A DNA stretch of 46,099 nt from a bacterium (GTDB taxonomy: Bacteria > Armatimonadota > Zipacnadia > Zipacnadales > Zipacnadaceae), in NCBI GenBank assembly GCA_030615605.1, contig JAUWYY010000019.1:1-46099 (forward strand), in the 5' to 3' direction. A program made the position numbers and the translations under genes. Positions within the stretch are counted from its first letter, which is position 1; each line of letters starts with the position of its first letter. Under the pieces are notes generated by a model. The model did no database searches and was not told the DNA's origin. It worked only from the letters and a program-made list of their open reading frames with translations. Below are positions 43,733 to 46,099 of the stretch, piece after piece.

Positions 43733-43793
43733 TATTTTCGTCACCGTTTGCGTCGGTGATGGCCAGTCAAGCCCGCAGGATGGTCAAGGATTA

Positions 43794-43823
43794 TTGACAG
43801 AATGGTTGAAAGTGGTGTATACT
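43794..43823 (+). promoter_or_regulatory. Promoter of nfeD-flotillin
   Basis: TTGACA (43794-43799), 18 bases, TATACT (43818-43823). Both boxes are near consensus. The start codon of nfeD is 35 bases downstream. Confidence 0.8.
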
Positions 43824-43857
43824 TGCCCTATATTATGGATGTCGGCGAGGTGAGCCT

Positions 43858-44433
43858 GTGGACAGCCTGCACATTATCTATTGGTCAATGGCCGGAGTAG
43901 GTACGCTGGTCGTCGTGGTGTTGCTAATTCTCGGGCTTGACCACGACTTCGACTTCGGTGGTGATGTGGATGTCGGCTTCGATACTGACGTCGCTCTGGA
44001 TATGGCGCATGATCTGGCTGTTGCGCATGAGGGACCCAGCCCACTCGGTCTTAAGACCATTATGGCATTTGTTGGTGGCTGGGGCTGGGGTGGTCTAATC
44101 GGCCTGGATACCCTCAAGTGGGGGCTGTTCAGCCTGCCCTTCGGAATGGCAGTCGGCCTGGCCCTCGCCGCAGTTGTCTTCTACTTCATGCGATTCCTCT
44201 ATGCTCAGGAGGCTACTAGCACCGTCGGAGTGGTTCATATGGTTGGGCAGGAGGGCGTGGTACTTACCACCATCCCATCCGGTGGCACTGGCGAAATCCG
44301 CCTGAACGTGCGGGGCACGTCTCTCAAATGCCTGGCTCGTTCCGAGTCGACAGAAGCTGTACCCGCTGGTGCGACCGTTAGTGTAGTGGAAGAAGTCGGC
44401 GGAACACTGCTTGTCCGCCCGATTCGGCTATAA
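43858..44433 (+). CDS. NfeD/YqiJ-like membrane protein with OB-fold tail
   Basis: Encodes 191 residues. A membrane helix at about 7-27 is followed by an acidic Asp/Asp-Val loop (DHDFDFGGDVDVGFDTDVAL), two more helices (about 63-85 and 90-112), and a C-terminal OB-fold beta barrel (VGVVHMVGQEGVVLTTIP and following). NfeD proteins sit next to flotillin or SPFH genes and assist membrane microdomain assembly or proteolysis. The GTG start has GAGGTGA upstream. The gene is followed after 31 bases by the flotillin gene, so they form a two-gene operon. Confidence 0.88.
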   Translation: MDSLHIIYWSMAGVGTLVVVVLLILGLDHDFDFGGDVDVGFDTDVALDMAHDLAVAHEGPSPLGLKTIMAFVGGWGWGGLIGLDTLKWGLFSLPFGMAVGLALAAVVFYFMRFLYAQEATSTVGVVHMVGQEGVVLTTIPSGGTGEIRLNVRGTSLKCLARSESTEAVPAGATVSVVEEVGGTLLVRPIRL

Positions 44434-44464
44434 AGACCGACTGACCCACGGAGGAGGCGTAAGC

Positions 44465-46099
44465 ATGCCCGAAGGAATTGGTATGTTGCCCGTTTACATC
44501 GGCGGGGTAGTCATACTGGTCATTGCCGTCATGGCTATCGCCGCAAGCTACTACGTGAGAGTTCCCCCGAACCAGGTGGCAGTCGTCTTCGGCCGCCGAT
44601 CCCGAGATACCGAGGGCCATCTCACCGGTTTCCGGCTGGTCCAGGGCGGAGGCTTCATCAACTGGCCTATCATCATCTCGGTGGAGTGGTTGTCTCTGGA
44701 GGTCATGCCCATTCCGGTCGAGAGTACAGCAGCCGTGACCATTGACGGCGTGCCCGTTCGAGTTGACGCACTGGCCAACATCAAGATCGGCTCCATGGCG
44801 AGTTTGCAGAGGGCGGCGGCCGAGCGCTTCCTCACAATGCGCCATGAGAGCATCATAGCCTTGATCCAGCAGACGATGGAGGGCCATCTCCGTGCTATAG
44901 TTGGCACGATGACTGTTGAGGCTCTAATCCAGAATCGGGCTGCCTTTTCGGCGAACCTGGTCGAGCAGTCTGGCCTGGACCTGGAGACTATGGGCCTGGT
45001 TATTGATAACATGCCCATTCGTGAGATCAACGACGAGCACGGCTACATTGATGCGCTGGGCAAGAGGCGAACCGCCGAAGTTAAGCGCGATGCCCAGATC
45101 GGTGAGGCGGAAGCGCAGCGGGATGCCGACATTCGTGCCTCGGACGCCCTCCGAGTTGGCGAGACAGCCAAGATAGAGGCGGACGTCGGCATCGCCGACG
45201 CCGACCGAGATCGCCGCGTCAAGGTGGCGCAGTTTGATGCCCAGGCCGACGGCGAGCGGGCCACCGCTGACCAGGCCGGGCCACTATTCTCCGCTCAGGC
45301 CCGGCAGAACGTGAAGCTTGAAGAGGTCAAAATCGAAGAAATAGACCGCCAGTCCCGCATTGCCGTGCAACAGCAGGAAGCACTGCGCCGGGAACAGGAG
45401 CTGGTTGCGACGGTCGTCAAGCCAGCCGAGGCCGGGCGCGAGAAAGCGGTCATTGATGCCGAGGCCCAGCGCCGGGCGGCCATCGTGGTGGCCGAAGGCG
45501 ACAAGCAGGCTGCCGTATTGAGGGCCGAGGGACAAAGAGATGCTCGCATCGCTCAGGCTGAAGCCGACCAGACCGAACGTGAGCGGAGCGGGCTGGGTGA
45601 CGGTGCCAAGTTCCAGGCGATTGGTGAGGGCGAGGCGGAAGCCATCCGCGCCAGGGGTCTGGCCGAAGGTGATGCCATCAAGGCCCGAATGCTTGCGGAA
45701 GCTGACGGTATGCAGGAGAAGGCCGCCGCCTGGAAGGAATACGGCGATGCCGCGGTCATCCAGCTTCTGCTCGAGCGGTATCCAGACATCGTCACGGCTA
45801 TGGGCGAGCCAATGCAGGCCATCGGCACCGGCCTGGCCGGAGTCGATCACATATCTATCGTGGATATCGGCGGCGGTGGCGACGGACAACCGCCCGTTGG
45901 CCGGCTCATTAACCAGATTCCCGAGCAATTCCTAACGCTCAACGAACAATTGAAGGCGGTCTTCGGCATCGATTTGGCCGAACTGCTGGCTCGTAGAATC
46001 GATAGCAGCGGCTCCTCGGCAGGTGCAACGCCAACCGACACAGCCTCCCCTGCTTCTCCAGCAACGCCCAAGACAGCCCCAGAGACGCCCACGAGCGAG
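44465..46099 (+). CDS. Flotillin-family (SPFH) membrane protein, incomplete at window edge
   Basis: Open for 545 codons to the last base with no stop. Residues 1-30 include a membrane helix (VVILVIAVMAIAASYYV). The SPFH/band 7 domain follows (VPPNQVAVVFGRR, WLSLEVMPIPVESTAAVTID, GVPVRVDALANIKI), then a very long Ala/Glu/Arg/Asp-rich coiled coil (about 200-430, for example AEAQRDADIRASDALRVGE) typical of flotillins. The C-terminus has a Gly/Ser/Thr/Pro-rich tail. Flotillins scaffold membrane microdomains and act with NfeD and PspA. The ATG at 44465 has GGAGGAGGCG about 5 bases upstream. The end of the gene lies beyond the window. Confidence 0.92.
   Translation, partial: MPEGIGMLPVYIGGVVILVIAVMAIAASYYVRVPPNQVAVVFGRRSRDTEGHLTGFRLVQGGGFINWPIIISVEWLSLEVMPIPVESTAAVTIDGVPVRVDALANIKIGSMASLQRAAAERFLTMRHESIIALIQQTMEGHLRAIVGTMTVEALIQNRAAFSANLVEQSGLDLETMGLVIDNMPIREINDEHGYIDALGKRRTAEVKRDAQIGEAEAQRDADIRASDALRVGETAKIEADVGIADADRDRRVKVAQFDAQADGERATADQAGPLFSAQARQNVKLEEVKIEEIDRQSRIAVQQQEALRREQELVATVVKPAEAGREKAVIDAEAQRRAAIVVAEGDKQAAVLRAEGQRDARIAQAEADQTERERSGLGDGAKFQAIGEGEAEAIRARGLAEGDAIKARMLAEADGMQEKAAAWKEYGDAAVIQLLLERYPDIVTAMGEPMQAIGTGLAGVDHISIVDIGGGGDGQPPVGRLINQIPEQFLTLNEQLKAVFGIDLAELLARRIDSSGSSAGATPTDTASPASPATPKTAPETPTSE

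Noticed and set aside
1..46099. CRISPR array, tRNA, rRNA
   Set aside because: No regularly spaced direct repeats and no tRNA or rRNA-like sequence were seen on either strand.

Overview
The window holds about 33 intact or nearly intact genes and an unusual number of gene fragments. The content points to a strictly anaerobic, moderately GC-rich bacterium: an NAD-linked Cys-type formate dehydrogenase, ferritin-like proteins, an L-aspartate-semialdehyde sulfurtransferase pair, LarE, DUF1638 and a corrinoid-type UROD methyltransferase-like protein. The secreted PQQ-propeller proteins, copper-amine-oxidase-like stalk domain, H-x9-DG-type prepilin remnant and neutral-ceramidase-like protein are common in Armatimonadota, Planctomycetes-like and Chloroflexota-like lineages. 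The phylum cannot be settled by eye.

Layout. 1-3255 (minus): remains of an operon encoding an AAA ATPase (broken), a small zinc ribbon, a membrane-anchored protein with two NusA-type double-KH modules, and a DUF3326 protein lacking its N-terminal half. 3256-4377: decayed DNA with a helicase/nuclease remnant. 4556-7035 (plus): two ferritin-like proteins, then a thiamine-binding MTH1187-type protein translationally coupled to PRPP synthetase. 7192-8550: remnants of pyruvate dehydrogenase E1-beta and a prepilin.

8704-16629 (minus) is a sulfur island: the aspartate-semialdehyde sulfurtransferase (DUF39) and its NIL-ferredoxin partner, cysteine synthase, Thi4 thiazole synthase, then a tightly overlapping set of mnmA, a Cys-rich methyltransferase-like protein, larE and DUF1638, headed by a small MerR-like Cys protein. 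Clear sigma-A promoters lie before cysK and thi4. The thi4 promoter carries a perfect dyad between its -35 and -10. Both genes have structured leaders.

16678-21264: a flavodoxin remnant abutting an IS3-type OrfA remnant, a ceramidase-like protein, two envelope proteins and an accA remnant. 21634-26001 (plus): an ECF sigma factor, its anti-sigma factor fused to FecR, PDZ and TPR parts, a secreted Ig-like protein sharing a promoter-like motif with the sigma gene, and a single-domain response regulator. 27004-32476: two PQQ-propeller proteins and a truncated FtsX permease, joined head-to-head to another truncated PQQ gene. 32731-37163: glycosyltransferase, UROD-family protein, membrane DUF457 protein and a quinate-5-dehydrogenase-family protein. 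37725-42843: a three-subunit NAD(P)-linked formate dehydrogenase. 42900-46099: divergent pspA and nfeD-flotillin membrane-stress genes with two clear promoters; the flotillin gene runs off the window.

The best candidates for undescribed biology are the membrane-anchored NusA-KH / zinc ribbon / AAA locus, and the mnmA - Cys-rich protein - larE - DUF1638 set inside the sulfur island.
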